Assembly: GCF_003324525.1 (NCBI RefSeq)
Contig: NZ_QGDC01000001.1
Location: 248,001 to 312,000, forward strand
Source of the DNA: Mucilaginibacter hurinus
GTDB lineage: Bacteria; Bacteroidota; Bacteroidia; Sphingobacteriales; Sphingobacteriaceae
DNA length: 64,000 bases
Direction of reading: 5' to 3'
Below, piece by piece: positions 34,566 through 44,171 of this stretch (position 1 is its first letter; every line of letters starts with the position of its first letter). The notes below the pieces were generated by a model, which did not search any database, was not told where the DNA came from, and saw nothing but the letters and a program-made list of their open reading frames with translations. The position numbers and the translations under genes are program-made.

Positions 34566-34573
34566 TATATTTG
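34566..34573 (+). promoter_or_regulatory. Candidate -7 element of gpmI
   Basis: TATATTTG, exact -7 consensus, ends 4 bases before the GTG at 34578. It overlaps codons of the longer frame beginning at TTG 34551, which argues for the GTG. Confidence 0.4.
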
Positions 34574-34577
34574 CAAC

Positions 34578-36101
34578 GTGGAAACAAATAAAAAAGTAGT
34601 ATTGATGATACTTGACGGCTGGGGTTATGGCCGTCATGATCAATCGGACGCGATATATAATGCGAAAACCCCATTTTTTGATTCGCTGCTGCAAACGTAC
34701 CCTAACGCCCGGCTTGAGGCATCAGGCGTTGCTGTAGGGTTACCTGCCGGCCAAATGGGCAACTCAGAGGTAGGCCACATGAACCTGGGCGCAGGCCGTG
34801 TAGTATACCAGGAGCTTGGCCGCATAAACAAAGCGGTTGACGAAAAGGAATTGCCAACCATTGGCGTTATAAAAGACGCATTTGAATACGCTGTACAGAA
34901 TGACAGGGATGTGCATTTCATCGGCCTCGTTTCTGACGGTGGTGTACACTCGCACATTTATCATTTAAAAGGGCTGGTTGATACAGCAACGCAGTTAGGT
35001 CTTAAAAAAGCGTATATCCATGCATTTCTGGATGGCCGCGATACCGACCCGCAATCAGGTTTGGGCTTTATAACGGACCTGGAACAGTATATAGAACAGA
35101 CGCCTGTAAAACTGGCGTCAGCTATCGGCAGGTATTTTGCCATGGACCGCGATAACCGCTGGGAAAGGGTAAAAAAAGCCTACGATTTATTGGTGAATGG
35201 CACAGGCGCTGCAACGCAAAGTATTACCGAGGCTATAAGTGCCTCATACCTTGCCGGTGTTACAGATGAGTTTGTTGAGCCTATTGTACGAGCTGATGCT
35301 AACGGCAACCCGCCCGCGGTTATCAAAGAAGGCGACGTGGTAATTTGCTTCAACTTTCGTACAGATCGCGGACGCGAGATAAGCCTGGCACTAACCCAGA
35401 AGGCTTATCCTGAATATAACCTTCACCCGCTCAACATCAGGTATATCACCATGACGCAGTATGATGAGACGTTTAAAAATGTAGATGTTGTATTTCATAA
35501 AGACGATTTAACCAATACCCTGGGTGAGGTACTTGAAGCTGCCGGAAAAAAACAAATACGTATAGCAGAAACTGAAAAATATCCGCATGTCACCTTTTTC
35601 TTTTCAGGTGGACGTGAAAAGGAATTTGAGAGTGAGCGCCGCTTACTGGTACCATCACCTAAAGTAGCTACTTATGACCTACAGCCTGAGATGAGCGCGC
35701 AAGGCATACGCGATGCCATCATTCCGGAATTGCAAAACCAATGGCCCGATTTTGTTTGCCTTAACTTTGCAAATACGGATATGGTTGGCCATACCGGTGT
35801 ATTTGAAGCTGTAGTTAAAGCGGCCGAGACAGTTGATGCCTGCACACAGGCGGTTGTGGAGACCGGCCTGAAAAACGGTTATTCGTTTATAATTTTAGCA
35901 GACCATGGTAATGCCGACTTTATGATTAACGATGACGGATCGCCCAATACAGCGCACACCACCAATTTAGTGCCGGTGATTGTTATTGACCGTGATGTTA
36001 AAGCTGTTAATGACGGAAAACTTGGCGACATAGCCCCCACGGTTTTAAAAATAATGGGGATTGATATCCCGGAGGTGATGACCGGAAATGTACTGGTATA
36101 A
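34578..36101 (+). CDS. gpmI: 2,3-bisphosphoglycerate-independent phosphoglycerate mutase
   Basis: A 507-residue di-manganese enzyme interconverting 3- and 2-phosphoglycerate in glycolysis. From GTG 34578 the protein begins METNKKVVLMILDGWGYG, with metal ligand Asp13 and the phospho-acceptor Ser63 in GQMGNSEVGHMNLGAGR. Later metal sites are FANTDMVGHTG and ILADHGNAD, then NTAHTTNLVPVI. The start was chosen because it gives the family N-terminus; TTG 34551 would lie before the -7 element. Its last 14 bases overlap the following lipoprotein gene. Confidence 0.95.
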   Translation: METNKKVVLMILDGWGYGRHDQSDAIYNAKTPFFDSLLQTYPNARLEASGVAVGLPAGQMGNSEVGHMNLGAGRVVYQELGRINKAVDEKELPTIGVIKDAFEYAVQNDRDVHFIGLVSDGGVHSHIYHLKGLVDTATQLGLKKAYIHAFLDGRDTDPQSGLGFITDLEQYIEQTPVKLASAIGRYFAMDRDNRWERVKKAYDLLVNGTGAATQSITEAISASYLAGVTDEFVEPIVRADANGNPPAVIKEGDVVICFNFRTDRGREISLALTQKAYPEYNLHPLNIRYITMTQYDETFKNVDVVFHKDDLTNTLGEVLEAAGKKQIRIAETEKYPHVTFFFSGGREKEFESERRLLVPSPKVATYDLQPEMSAQGIRDAIIPELQNQWPDFVCLNFANTDMVGHTGVFEAVVKAAETVDACTQAVVETGLKNGYSFIILADHGNADFMINDDGSPNTAHTTNLVPVIVIDRDVKAVNDGKLGDIAPTVLKIMGIDIPEVMTGNVLV

Positions 36102-36627
36102 GCCCTCGCGAATTTTTATTATATTTATTACTATAGCCGGCCTGCAGGCATGCAGGCCGGGTGTAGATGCCGCCTCGGCTAACTTTTTTGATTTAAAAGG
36201 TTTCTTTGAAGCCGATTCTTCAAGGCTTACCCGTTTGAACCCCCTGGTAAATAAGACAGCTAAGCACAACGGAAAAACCGAGACAAAAAGAGTACACATT
36301 AAAAACTGGGGAGAAGAACTGGCTTTATTTATTAACTCGGATATAAATAAACCGGCCTGGAAAAGCAGTTACGCCACTGTTGAAAATGATACAATAGTGC
36401 ATTACAAAGCCATTGAGCCTGAGCTTAAAACACGAGAAATTGTGATTAAAAAACTTGGCAAAAAGATAATGAGCATTGGAATTACCAATCATACTGAAAA
36501 CTTCCTCTACACAAATACCGAAAAACTTATTTACTACCCGGATTCGCTTTACAGGATAAACAAAACCCAGCAGGTACGCCTGATTGGGAAAAATGTTTAT
36601 GTAATTGAGGGCCGCTTAGCGCGCTGA
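36088..36627 (+). CDS. Lipoprotein of unknown function
   Basis: A 179-residue protein with a lipoprotein signal peptide whose lipobox is LQAC (Cys22). The mature region is mixed alpha/beta with no motif I recognise; it has repeated short hydrophobic strands (TREIVIKKLGKKIMSIGI; LYRINKTQQVRLIGKNVYVI). It overlaps gpmI by 14 bases in another frame, so it is likely translationally coupled to it, although a functional link with glycolysis is not obvious. Its 3-prime end overlaps the convergent TPR gene by 12 bases. Confidence 0.75.
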   Translation: MYWYKPSRIFIIFITIAGLQACRPGVDAASANFFDLKGFFEADSSRLTRLNPLVNKTAKHNGKTETKRVHIKNWGEELALFINSDINKPAWKSSYATVENDTIVHYKAIEPELKTREIVIKKLGKKIMSIGITNHTENFLYTNTEKLIYYPDSLYRINKTQQVRLIGKNVYVIEGRLAR

Positions 36628-37233
36628 AGCAAGCTTTTCTTTAGAAAGATCAATAAGCAATGAAATATCACTACGGCCCGGGTTGCTGTTCAGCACCTTT
36701 TCAAGATCATTTATAGAAGCCTTTAAGGAACTGATGCCCCTGTTTTTATCTTGTTGTTGCGCCGCATGCTGCAGTTTAAAAATGCCGTATTCGCGGTAGG
36801 CTATACCCCTGTTTTGATAAAGTTTGCTATCGTTTGGATCGGGGCTAACCGCAATAGCTTTAGTGAGATCATGAATGGCGCCTATTAAATGCTTTTCTCT
36901 TTCGACCGCAGGTAACTGGCTATCTTTACCTAAAAAACTCTTGGCACGAGCTCTGTAGTAATATGCCGAAGCATCAGTAGGTTTAATGGCTATTACCTTA
37001 CTATACGCAGTTACCGACTTTTTATAATTCTCGCTGTGATAATAGGAATAACCCAGCATCCATTGGGCATTAGCGTTGGTTGAATCAACCAGGCAGGCTT
37101 TTTCCAACTGCTTTACAGCGGCTTTAAAATTACCGTCCATTAATGCCTGTTCGCCCAATTTCATATAAGCGCTTTGCGCCATACTCTCAATGGACGAAAT
37201 AAGCAATAACGATACGATAGCCGTTAACTTCAT
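36616..37233 (-). CDS. Tetratricopeptide-repeat protein, exported
   Basis: 205 residues from ATG 37233; the signal peptide is MKLTAIVSLLLISSIESMAQ. At least three TPR units follow: AYMKLGEQALMDGNFKAAVK, ANAQWMLGYSYYHSENYKKS and ASAYYYRARAKSFLG, with a further helical tail to the end. TPR proteins are scaffolds, and no partner is indicated by the neighbours. A near -7 element (TAAAGTTG) on the reverse strand and a palindrome ACAACT/AGTTGT (37243-37256) lie just upstream. Confidence 0.82.
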   Translation of the reverse strand: MKLTAIVSLLLISSIESMAQSAYMKLGEQALMDGNFKAAVKQLEKACLVDSTNANAQWMLGYSYYHSENYKKSVTAYSKVIAIKPTDASAYYYRARAKSFLGKDSQLPAVEREKHLIGAIHDLTKAIAVSPDPNDSKLYQNRGIAYREYGIFKLQHAAQQQDKNRGISSLKASINDLEKVLNSNPGRSDISLLIDLSKEKLASAR

Positions 37234-37591
37234 GTGAAACACACAACTTTAGTTGTACAACAAAATTAATACAACATTAACTAACTTTACCTTATAATAT
37301 TATACACATTTGCACATTAATTGGAATTTGTAATCAGTATAAACAATAAAAAACATGACTTTTTTTCACATTACGGGTAATCGTTACCCGGTTTCGTAAT
37401 AGTTGATTAAAAATCACAGTATGCTTATAGTCAAATACTTGAAGCTAATTAATAACAGTTTACGTATATTAACGCATATTGGCACAGGTGTTGACCATAT
37501 ATAATACAACAAAATAAACACGTTAAATTGTAACGCACTCGTAAGCTGTGTGACATTATGACGGTTGCTATATCATAAACGGAGATTATTG
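37234..37591. other. Divergent intergenic region between the TPR gene and lon
   Basis: About 358 bases, very AT-rich. It holds a palindrome ACAACTTTAGTTGT (37243-37256) near the TPR start, a perfect 7-bp hairpin (37374-37390) and a GGAGA ribosome-binding site for lon (37581-37585). I find no exact -7 element for lon, no convincing ORF (the longest, at about 37421, is 27 codons) and no tRNA. Confidence 0.6.
37374..37390. repeat. Perfect hairpin/operator-like inverted repeat upstream of lon
   Basis: CGGGTAA (37374-37380) and TTACCCG (37384-37390) are exact inverted copies with a 3-base centre (TCG). The position, about 200 bases before the lon start, and the GC-rich arms in an AT-rich context suggest a protein-binding site; it is too far from a gene end and lacks a T-run to be an obvious terminator. 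Confidence 0.45.
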
Positions 37592-40066
37592 ATGAGTTTC
37601 GATCCATTTGATTTTAAACATACTTTACCCATAATAAACGAGGATTCTGAATTTTTCCCGCTCATGTCATCTGAAGATGAAGCGGAAATGAACAACGAGG
37701 AAGTTCCTGATTTTTTGCCTGTTTTGCCACTTCGTAACACCGTATTATTCCCCGGCGTGGTGATACCCATTACCGTTGGCAGGGATAAATCAATTAAATT
37801 GATACGTGATGCCAACAAGGGCGACAGGATGATTGGCGTGGTGGCTCAAACAGATGTATCTATTGAAGATCCGCTGTTTGATCAATTGCACAGGGTTGGT
37901 ACAGTAGCCGTTATTATTAAGGTACTGCAAATGCCTGATGGTAATACCACCGTTATATTACAGGGCAAAAAACGCTTTATATTAAAAGATGAGCTGCAAA
38001 GCGAGCCTTATATAAAGGCCACAATTGAACCGTTCAGGGACAATAAAGCCAAAGAAGACAAAGAATTTAAGGCAATGATCTCATCTGTAAAGGATATGGC
38101 GATGAGCATTATACAGCTATCGCCCAATATACCAAGCGAGGCGGCAATTGCCATACGTAATATAGAGAGTACATCGTTTTTAATCAACTTCATATCATCA
38201 AACATGAATGCTGATATGACGGTTAAACAACGCCTGCTTGAAACGCCCAACCTGCGTGAACGTGCAAATATTGTGCTGGAGCACCTTACACTTGATTTAC
38301 AGATGCTGGAACTAAAAAACCAGATACAAACAAAAGTGCGTGTTGATTTGGACAAACAGCAGCGCGATTACTTTTTAAACCAGCAACTTAAAACCATACA
38401 GGAAGAATTGGGCGGCACATCGCCCGACCTTGAGATTGAGAACCTTCGGCAGCGTGCAGTAAAAAAGAAATGGAATGTTGAAGTAAAAAATCATTTCAAC
38501 AAGGAACTTGAAAAGCTGGCCCGCACCAATCCTGCCGCTGCCGACTATTCCGTTCAAATCAATTACCTGGAGCTTTTGCTTGATTTGCCCTGGAATGAAT
38601 TTACGAAAGACAACTTTGATCTTAAACGCGCGCAAAAGGTACTGGACAAAGATCACTTTGGACTTGATAAGGTAAAAAAACGAATAATTGAGTACCTGGC
38701 CGTACTTAAGCTTAAACACGATATGAAGGCGCCTATACTTTGTTTGGTAGGCCCGCCGGGAGTTGGTAAAACCTCGCTTGGCAAATCAATAGCTAAAGCA
38801 TTGGGACGTAAGTATGTAAGGATGGCGCTGGGCGGTATACGCGATGAGGCTGAGATACGCGGCCACCGGAAAACATACATCGGCGCCATGCCCGGCCGTA
38901 TCATACAATCGGTAAAAAAAGCCGGAGCGGCAAATCCTGTATTTATATTGGACGAGATAGACAAGGTAGGTAACGATTTCAGGGGCGACCCATCATCTGC
39001 CCTGCTTGAAGTGCTTGACCCGGAACAGAACAGTACTTTTTACGACCATTACGTAGAAATGGACTTTGATCTGTCAAACATCATGTTTATTGCTACGGCC
39101 AACTCATTAAGCAGCATACAGCCGGCCTTGCTTGACCGTATGGAAATTATCGAGGTAAATGGTTATACCATTGAAGAGAAGATTGAAATAGCAAAACAGC
39201 ACTTATTGCCTAAGCAACGCGAAGCACATGGCCTTAAAACCAAAGACGCAATATTAAAAAGCGACGTGCTGGAAAAAATCATAGAAGATTACACCCGCGA
39301 GTCGGGCGTGCGTACGCTTGAAAAAAAGATTGGCTCGGTGGTGCGTGGCCTTGCTAAAAATATAGCAATGGAGGAGCCTTATAATCCTACAGTTAATAAA
39401 AAAGACGTTGAAACTATTTTAGGCGCTCCGATTTATGACAAGGATTTGTATGAAGGCAATGATGTTGCCGGTGTAATTACCGGGCTGGCCTGGACACAGG
39501 TTGGTGGCGATATACTTTTTATTGAGGCCAGTTTAAGCCCCGGCAAAGGCAAACTTACCTTAACAGGCAGCCTTGGCGACGTTATGAAAGAGTCGGCCAC
39601 TATAGCTTTAGCCTATTTGCGCGCGCATGCATCCTATTTTAATATAAACCCAAAGCTGTTTGATTTGTGGGATGTACACATACACGTACCGGCAGGTGCA
39701 ACGCCCAAAGATGGGCCATCAGCCGGGATTACGATGCTGAGCGCCTTAACGTCGGCATTTACCCAGCGCAAGGTAAAGCCTCATTTAGCGATGACAGGCG
39801 AGATCACCCTACGCGGACGTGTACTGCCGGTTGGTGGTATCAAAGAAAAAATACTGGCTGCTAAACGTGCCAATATTAAGGAGGTTATTTTAAGCAAATC
39901 AAACCAAAAGGATATCCTGGAAATAAAGGAAACTTACATTAAGGACCTAAAATTCCACTACGTAACCGATATGCGCCAGGTAATTGATCTCGCTCTGCTA
40001 AATGAGCAGGTAGCGGAACCGCTTGACCTTACGATAAAAGAGGATATCAAAGCAGTATTGAATTGA
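37592..40066 (+). CDS. lon: ATP-dependent protease Lon
   Basis: An 824-residue AAA+ serine protease. The N-terminal substrate-binding domain starts at about residue 40 ([19 protein letters not shown]). Walker A is [14 protein letters not shown], Walker B is [13 protein letters not shown], and sensor blocks follow. The protease domain has catalytic Ser710 in [12 protein letters not shown] and the partner Lys (751 or 753) in [15 protein letters not shown]. The start ATG 37592 is preferred over TTG 37565 because GGAGA lies 7 bases before it and [10 protein letters not shown] is a normal N-terminus. It degrades damaged and regulatory proteins in the cytoplasm. Monocistronic. Confidence 0.97.
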   Translation: MSFDPFDFKHTLPIINEDSEFFPLMSSEDEAEMNNEEVPDFLPVLPLRNTVLFPGVVIPITVGRDKSIKLIRDANKGDRMIGVVAQTDVSIEDPLFDQLHRVGTVAVIIKVLQMPDGNTTVILQGKKRFILKDELQSEPYIKATIEPFRDNKAKEDKEFKAMISSVKDMAMSIIQLSPNIPSEAAIAIRNIESTSFLINFISSNMNADMTVKQRLLETPNLRERANIVLEHLTLDLQMLELKNQIQTKVRVDLDKQQRDYFLNQQLKTIQEELGGTSPDLEIENLRQRAVKKKWNVEVKNHFNKELEKLARTNPAAADYSVQINYLELLLDLPWNEFTKDNFDLKRAQKVLDKDHFGLDKVKKRIIEYLAVLKLKHDMKAPILCLVGPPGVGKTSLGKSIAKALGRKYVRMALGGIRDEAEIRGHRKTYIGAMPGRIIQSVKKAGAANPVFILDEIDKVGNDFRGDPSSALLEVLDPEQNSTFYDHYVEMDFDLSNIMFIATANSLSSIQPALLDRMEIIEVNGYTIEEKIEIAKQHLLPKQREAHGLKTKDAILKSDVLEKIIEDYTRESGVRTLEKKIGSVVRGLAKNIAMEEPYNPTVNKKDVETILGAPIYDKDLYEGNDVAGVITGLAWTQVGGDILFIEASLSPGKGKLTLTGSLGDVMKESATIALAYLRAHASYFNINPKLFDLWDVHIHVPAGATPKDGPSAGITMLSALTSAFTQRKVKPHLAMTGEITLRGRVLPVGGIKEKILAAKRANIKEVILSKSNQKDILEIKETYIKDLKFHYVTDMRQVIDLALLNEQVAEPLDLTIKEDIKAVLN

Positions 40067-40106
40067 TAATGTATTGTTTGCATTTCCATCAGGTTAAGTT
40101 ATGCGC

Positions 40107-40137
40107 TTTGTAAGTGGCGTTAAATTGCTTATATTCA
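40107..40137 (+). promoter_or_regulatory. Candidate promoter of the small barrel-protein gene
   Basis: TTTG at 40107-40110, 19-base spacer, TATATTCA at 40130-40137 (two bases off TAnnTTTG). The spacing is ideal although the -7 is imperfect; the ATG at 40155 follows 17 bases later. Confidence 0.35.
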
Positions 40138-40154
40138 TAGCTTAAACAATACAC

Positions 40155-40664
40155 ATGCAAGCCAGAACTTTACTATCACTAACAATCACTGCTTTATTAA
40201 GCATCGTATTTTTAAATACTGCCAGCGCCCAGACAGGCAAACGCGCCCAAAATGTATACCTGGAAGTAGGCGGCCCGGGATTATCAATCTCAGCCAATTA
40301 TGACACCCGCTTTGGTGACCACCGGGACGGATTGGGCGGACGTGTTGGAGTAGGATATTTACCCGCGGCATTTTTTTCCATAGTTGCCATACCTGTGCAG
40401 TTAAACTATCTATTGGGCAAAAAAAGTCACTTCCTTGAGCTAGGTGCTGGTGCAACCTACTTAAAAATCGGAGATGATAACGGGAATGACAAAGACAACA
40501 AATTTTTGTCATTTAATGCTATAACCGGGGTTATGGGTACAGCAACCGTTGGCTATCGTTATCAGCCTGTAAATGGCGGCTTCAACTTTCGAGTGAGTGC
40601 TAATCCGATAGTTGAAGAAACTGTACAGTTTACTGGCGGAATAAGCGTAGGCTGGACATTCTGA
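40155..40664 (+). CDS. Small outer-membrane beta-barrel-like protein
   Basis: A 169-residue exported protein: signal peptide MQARTLLSLTITALLSIVFL ending near ASAQT. The mature part alternates short amphipathic strands (VYLEVGGPGLSISANYDTRF; AVTGVM-like; ATVGYRYQPVNGGFNFRVS) and ends in a strand finishing with Phe (GGISVGWTF), as outer-membrane barrels do. About eight strands would fit. Function unknown. Its stop is 5 bases before the pirin gene, so the two may be cotranscribed. Confidence 0.75.
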   Translation: MQARTLLSLTITALLSIVFLNTASAQTGKRAQNVYLEVGGPGLSISANYDTRFGDHRDGLGGRVGVGYLPAAFFSIVAIPVQLNYLLGKKSHFLELGAGATYLKIGDDNGNDKDNKFLSFNAITGVMGTATVGYRYQPVNGGFNFRVSANPIVEETVQFTGGISVGWTF

Positions 40665-40669
40665 TAAAC

Positions 40670-41566
40670 ATGTCAAACATCAGTCTGATTATTGAAGAAA
40701 AGGCAGCCAGTATTGGAAAATTTATGGTTGGCCGCTTGTTGCCCTTCCGCCAGAAAAGAATGATAGGCCCTTTCATTTTTATCGATCATATGGGACCGGT
40801 TAAGCTAAATGAAAGAGAGAATTTCGACGTGATGCCACATCCGCACATCGGCCTGTCAACGCTTACCTTTTTGTTTGAAGGAAGCATTATGCACCGCGAT
40901 ACCCTGGGTACTGAAATTGAAATTAAACCCGGCGCGGTTAACTGGATGACTGCCGGGAAATGGATAGTTCATTCTGAGCGAACGCCCGACTACTTGCGTC
41001 ATTCTGATAAACTCATGCACGGTTTACAGATATGGGTAGCCTTACCCAAAGATCTGGAGCAAATGGAGCCTGAGTTTTGCCATATTAACAAAGAAGATAT
41101 TCCGGCATGGACCGACGGTGGCATTCAATACCGGCTAATAGCCGGAGAGGCATTCGGCAGAAAATCACCGGTTCCGGTATACAGTAAGCTGTATATGATA
41201 GAGCTAAAAAGTACAACAGAACAAGTGGTTGACTTAGGGAAGCACCTGTATGGCGAATCAGGGATTTATATTTTGAACGGGGCTATCCAAAGTGAAGAAA
41301 ATGTGTATGCGGCCAAGCAATTGCTGGTAGCGCATGACAGTACCTTGTGTACATTTACTATCGGGGCCAACACCACCATCTATATTTTTGGAGGAGAACC
41401 CTTTAAAGAAGAACGCTTTATTGACTGGAACTTTGTTTCGAGCGATAAGGAATTGATTCGCGTGGCGAAGCAAAAATGGCTTGAGCAGGATTATGAGGGT
41501 ATAAAAGGCGACGACACTGAATTTGTACCATATCCAACATTTAATACATCCCTGAAAACCAAGTAG
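40670..41566 (+). CDS. Pirin family protein
   Basis: A 298-residue bicupin. The N-terminal pirin domain carries the metal-site pattern in MPHPHIGLSTLTFLFEGSIM (two His), a later His in HSERTP, and the family blocks GPFIFIDHMGPV and GAVNWMTAGKWIVHSE. The C-terminal pirin_C domain follows from about 180 (SKLYMIELKSTTEQVVDLG). Bacterial pirins bind iron or other metals and some have quercetinase activity; the true substrate is usually unknown. It is 5 bases after the barrel gene and 3 bases before the OsmC-family gene. Confidence 0.92.
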   Translation: MSNISLIIEEKAASIGKFMVGRLLPFRQKRMIGPFIFIDHMGPVKLNERENFDVMPHPHIGLSTLTFLFEGSIMHRDTLGTEIEIKPGAVNWMTAGKWIVHSERTPDYLRHSDKLMHGLQIWVALPKDLEQMEPEFCHINKEDIPAWTDGGIQYRLIAGEAFGRKSPVPVYSKLYMIELKSTTEQVVDLGKHLYGESGIYILNGAIQSEENVYAAKQLLVAHDSTLCTFTIGANTTIYIFGGEPFKEERFIDWNFVSSDKELIRVAKQKWLEQDYEGIKGDDTEFVPYPTFNTSLKTK

Positions 41567-41569
41567 TAT

Positions 41570-41977
41570 ATGGCAAAAATATCAGCAATCACAAAGCAGG
41601 AAAAATATAAAGTTGAGATACACTCCTTAACCGGCAATAGCCTTATTGCTGATGAGCCTGTGGAAATGGGGGGAATGAACATGGGATTTTCACCCAAAGA
41701 ATTATTGGCGTCATCACTTGCAGCCTGCACCTCTATAACCCTTAAAATGTATGCGGCACATAAAGCATGGGATTTAAAGGAAGTGAAAGTTGATATTGCG
41801 CTAGATTTTTACGCAGGTGAAAACAAGACTGTAATCAACAGAAAAATTGACCTCACCGGTGATTTAGACGAGGCCCAGAAAAGGCGCCTGCTCGCAGTCG
41901 CTAATGCTTGTCCTGTTCATAAAATGCTGACGAACCCGGTTGAAATAAGTACCATTATAACAGATTTAAAACTGTAA
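41570..41977 (+). CDS. OsmC/Ohr family peroxiredoxin-like protein
   Basis: A 135-residue protein with the two conserved cysteines of OsmC/Ohr: Cys53 in SSLAACTSITLKMYA and Cys114 in ANACPVHKML. These form the thiol pair that reduces organic hydroperoxides. The length and the LLxxSLxxCxxxT context favour the YhfA/OsmC branch rather than Ohr. It is tightly linked to the pirin gene. Confidence 0.92.
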   Translation: MAKISAITKQEKYKVEIHSLTGNSLIADEPVEMGGMNMGFSPKELLASSLAACTSITLKMYAAHKAWDLKEVKVDIALDFYAGENKTVINRKIDLTGDLDEAQKRRLLAVANACPVHKMLTNPVEISTIITDLKL

Positions 41978-42071
41978 GGGCGTGTACGGCTGCCCAATGA
42001 AAATAATAACGATATTATTATGCAGGAAAACACTACCATGCCTGCCTGAGATTTTATAAGTATTCCACCAC

Positions 42072-43022
42072 ATGCGCCTTAAAATAATTTTAGCTGTACT
42101 CGGTATAGCTTTAGCTTTAAACACATCTGCACAAACACACGCCAACGAGTTTGGCTTCCAAAGCGACAATGACTCCTTTTTGGCACAAGGAAGTGACAGG
42201 TATTATACCAACGGATTATTTGTGCATTATCGCCACGCACTTACCGTTAATAGCGATAAGCTAAGAAATAAAGTATTGGGCTTTGAACTGGGTCAGAAAA
42301 TATTTAACCCCCGTACAGGGCAAATACCCGATAGATCGTATATAGACAGACCTTTTGCAGGTTACCTGTATATCGGGGCAAATATCAATTACTTATACGC
42401 GGATGAGAGCAACCTAAAGCTAGGCCTGCGTACGGGCGTTGTAGGCCCTTCGGCTCTTGGCAAGCAGTCGCAATCTGTTATTCATAATACCTTTGGCTTT
42501 TACACATTAAGAGGTTGGGAATACCAGATACAGAATAACTTTCAGCTCAACCTGTCAGCGGAATATAACCGGCTGCTTACCCGTACCACTGTCGCCGATG
42601 TATCGTTAGCAACCAACGCACAACTGGGTACCGGTTTTACAGGCGCCGGCGCCGGGGTAATGCTACGGCTGGGTAATTTTAATCAATTATTTAATTCAGT
42701 CAGTACACAAAGTACTGCTATGCGCAACATTAACCATACGCCATTGCATCGTTACGAGCTGTTCTTTTACTATAAACCGTCGCTAAACTTCATAGCTTAC
42801 GACGCCACCATACAGGGAGGCCTGTTTAACGGCAGCATGCAGCAAGGTAATGAGGTAACGCTTACAAAAAATCCCCTTGTTGTAAGCAATGAGTTGGGCA
42901 TTAGTTATGGCGGCAAACGATGGGTATTAGGCCTGTCGGCTATTTTCAACAGTCGTGAGGTGAAACAAATGGTAAGATCACACCAGTGGGGCTCGGCTAC
43001 GGTATTGTATCGTTTTAATTAA
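42072..43022 (+). CDS. Lipid A deacylase LpxR family protein
   Basis: A 316-residue outer-membrane barrel with signal peptide MRLKIILAVLGIALALNTSA. The LpxR signature is present: ANEFGFQSDNDSFL with the catalytic-type Asn/Asp pair, DRYYTNGLFVHYRH with the following Thr/Asn, and RPFAGYLYIG. LpxR removes the 3-prime acyloxyacyl chains from lipid A at the outer membrane. The last strand ends in ATVLYRFN, terminal residue pattern close to that of barrel proteins. Its 3-prime end overlaps the convergent arfB gene by 8 bases. Confidence 0.88.
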   Translation: MRLKIILAVLGIALALNTSAQTHANEFGFQSDNDSFLAQGSDRYYTNGLFVHYRHALTVNSDKLRNKVLGFELGQKIFNPRTGQIPDRSYIDRPFAGYLYIGANINYLYADESNLKLGLRTGVVGPSALGKQSQSVIHNTFGFYTLRGWEYQIQNNFQLNLSAEYNRLLTRTTVADVSLATNAQLGTGFTGAGAGVMLRLGNFNQLFNSVSTQSTAMRNINHTPLHRYELFFYYKPSLNFIAYDATIQGGLFNGSMQQGNEVTLTKNPLVVSNELGISYGGKRWVLGLSAIFNSREVKQMVRSHQWGSATVLYRFN

Positions 43023-43428
43023 TATCGAAATTCTTTTTACGCATTTGCTTCTTGGTCGATAGCATTTTTTTGTTGTCTAACCGGGCTGCTTTAGCCGCTT
43101 TACTCACTTTAACTTGCTTCCGTACTTTAGGCACATGCAAAGCTTTAGCAAGTATGGTTAGCAATTTTTCCATCGCCTTTTCTTTGTTAAGATATTGACT
43201 ACGTTCTTCATCACAAATTACCTGCACGAAACCATCCCTGTTTAACCGGTTTTGCAATTTTTCTAACAGTCTTTGCTTTTGCTCATCGGTAAATAGCAGC
43301 GAAATTTCTACAGAAAACAATAGCTCCACCTTGGTAGACACTTTATTTACGTTTTGGCCACCTTTACCGCCGCTGCGTGATGTTTTATAGAATATCTCTT
43401 TCTGCAAATCAGACTTGTTCATACTCAT
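43015..43428 (-). CDS. arfB: Alternative ribosome-rescue factor / peptidyl-tRNA hydrolase ArfB
   Basis: A 137-residue RF-1-like protein. The catalytic GGQ is at 23-25 in SRSGGKGGQNVNKVSTKVEL, and the C-terminal tail is strongly basic (KVRKQVKVSKAAKAARLDNK), as required to sense the empty mRNA channel. It has no codon-recognition domain, so it hydrolyses peptidyl-tRNA on stalled non-stop ribosomes. The tail is slightly shorter than in E. coli YaeJ (140 residues). Start at ATG 43428; a second Met is at residue 3. Confidence 0.92.
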   Translation of the reverse strand: MSMNKSDLQKEIFYKTSRSGGKGGQNVNKVSTKVELLFSVEISLLFTDEQKQRLLEKLQNRLNRDGFVQVICDEERSQYLNKEKAMEKLLTILAKALHVPKVRKQVKVSKAAKAARLDNKKMLSTKKQMRKKNFDIN

Positions 43429-43485
43429 GAGTAAATATATAGTATATGTTACAGCAAAAGGTTTGTTTTTGTACCTTAGTTACCT

Positions 43486-44169
43486 ATGAGCAACAACATA
43501 GTCGTAGCTATTGATGGGTATTCATCATGCGGTAAAAGCACTCTGGCAAAAGCGCTTGCCAATAAACTCCGCTTTGTTTACATAGACACCGGCGCTATGT
43601 ACCGGGCGGTTACCTTATACTTTTTGCGTAATAACATTGATACCACAGATACCGGAAAGGTGACCCATGCGCTTAATGATATTCACATTTCTTTTAAACC
43701 ATCGCCAGATGGTGTTAGGGTGCTGTTAAATAATGAAGATGTATCTGATGAGATACGCCAGATGGAAGTAGCCTCAAATGTAAGCACTGTAGCCGCGATA
43801 CGGGAGGTTAGGCAGGCCATGGTAAAATTGCAGCAACTGATGGGGAAATCCATCGATGTGATTATGGACGGACGCGATATTGGCACCCAGGTATTTCCAC
43901 ACGCGCAGGTAAAACTGTTTATGACTGCAGACCCACAGATCCGTGCCGAAAGGCGATATAAAGAATTGCTGCCAAAAAATCCCGCGATTACCATGGCTGA
44001 AGTTTATGATAATATTGCCAAACGTGACCATGATGACACCACCCGCGATGAAAGCCCCTTGGTACAAGCTCCGGATGCCATAGTATTAGACAATAGTTAC
44101 CTGACACCTGATGAACAGTTGGCGTTTACTTTAGGAAAGATTAAGCCTTTACTTGAGGGACCAAAATAA
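43486..44169 (+). CDS. cmk: Cytidylate kinase
   Basis: A 227-residue NMP kinase phosphorylating CMP and dCMP. The P-loop is IDGYSSCGKSTLAKALA; FVYIDTGAMYRAVT and IDVIMDGRDIGTQVFPHAQ are the CMP-binding blocks, and RAERRYKEL is in the LID region. Length is standard. The near -7 element TACCTTAG lies just upstream. It is followed after 2 bases by the DUF4932 gene. Confidence 0.96.
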   Translation: MSNNIVVAIDGYSSCGKSTLAKALANKLRFVYIDTGAMYRAVTLYFLRNNIDTTDTGKVTHALNDIHISFKPSPDGVRVLLNNEDVSDEIRQMEVASNVSTVAAIREVRQAMVKLQQLMGKSIDVIMDGRDIGTQVFPHAQVKLFMTADPQIRAERRYKELLPKNPAITMAEVYDNIAKRDHDDTTRDESPLVQAPDAIVLDNSYLTPDEQLAFTLGKIKPLLEGPK

Positions 44170-44171
44170 CA

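Noticed and set aside
34551..34577. TTG start of GpmI
   Set aside because: It lies upstream of the -7 element, and GTG 34578 gives the family N-terminus.
37421..37504. 27-codon ORF in the lon upstream region
   Set aside because: No initiation signal or family; expected by chance in AT-rich DNA.
42010..42045. Short inverted repeat AATAAT/ATTATT before lpxR
   Set aside because: AT-only arms of six bases are expected by chance in this composition.
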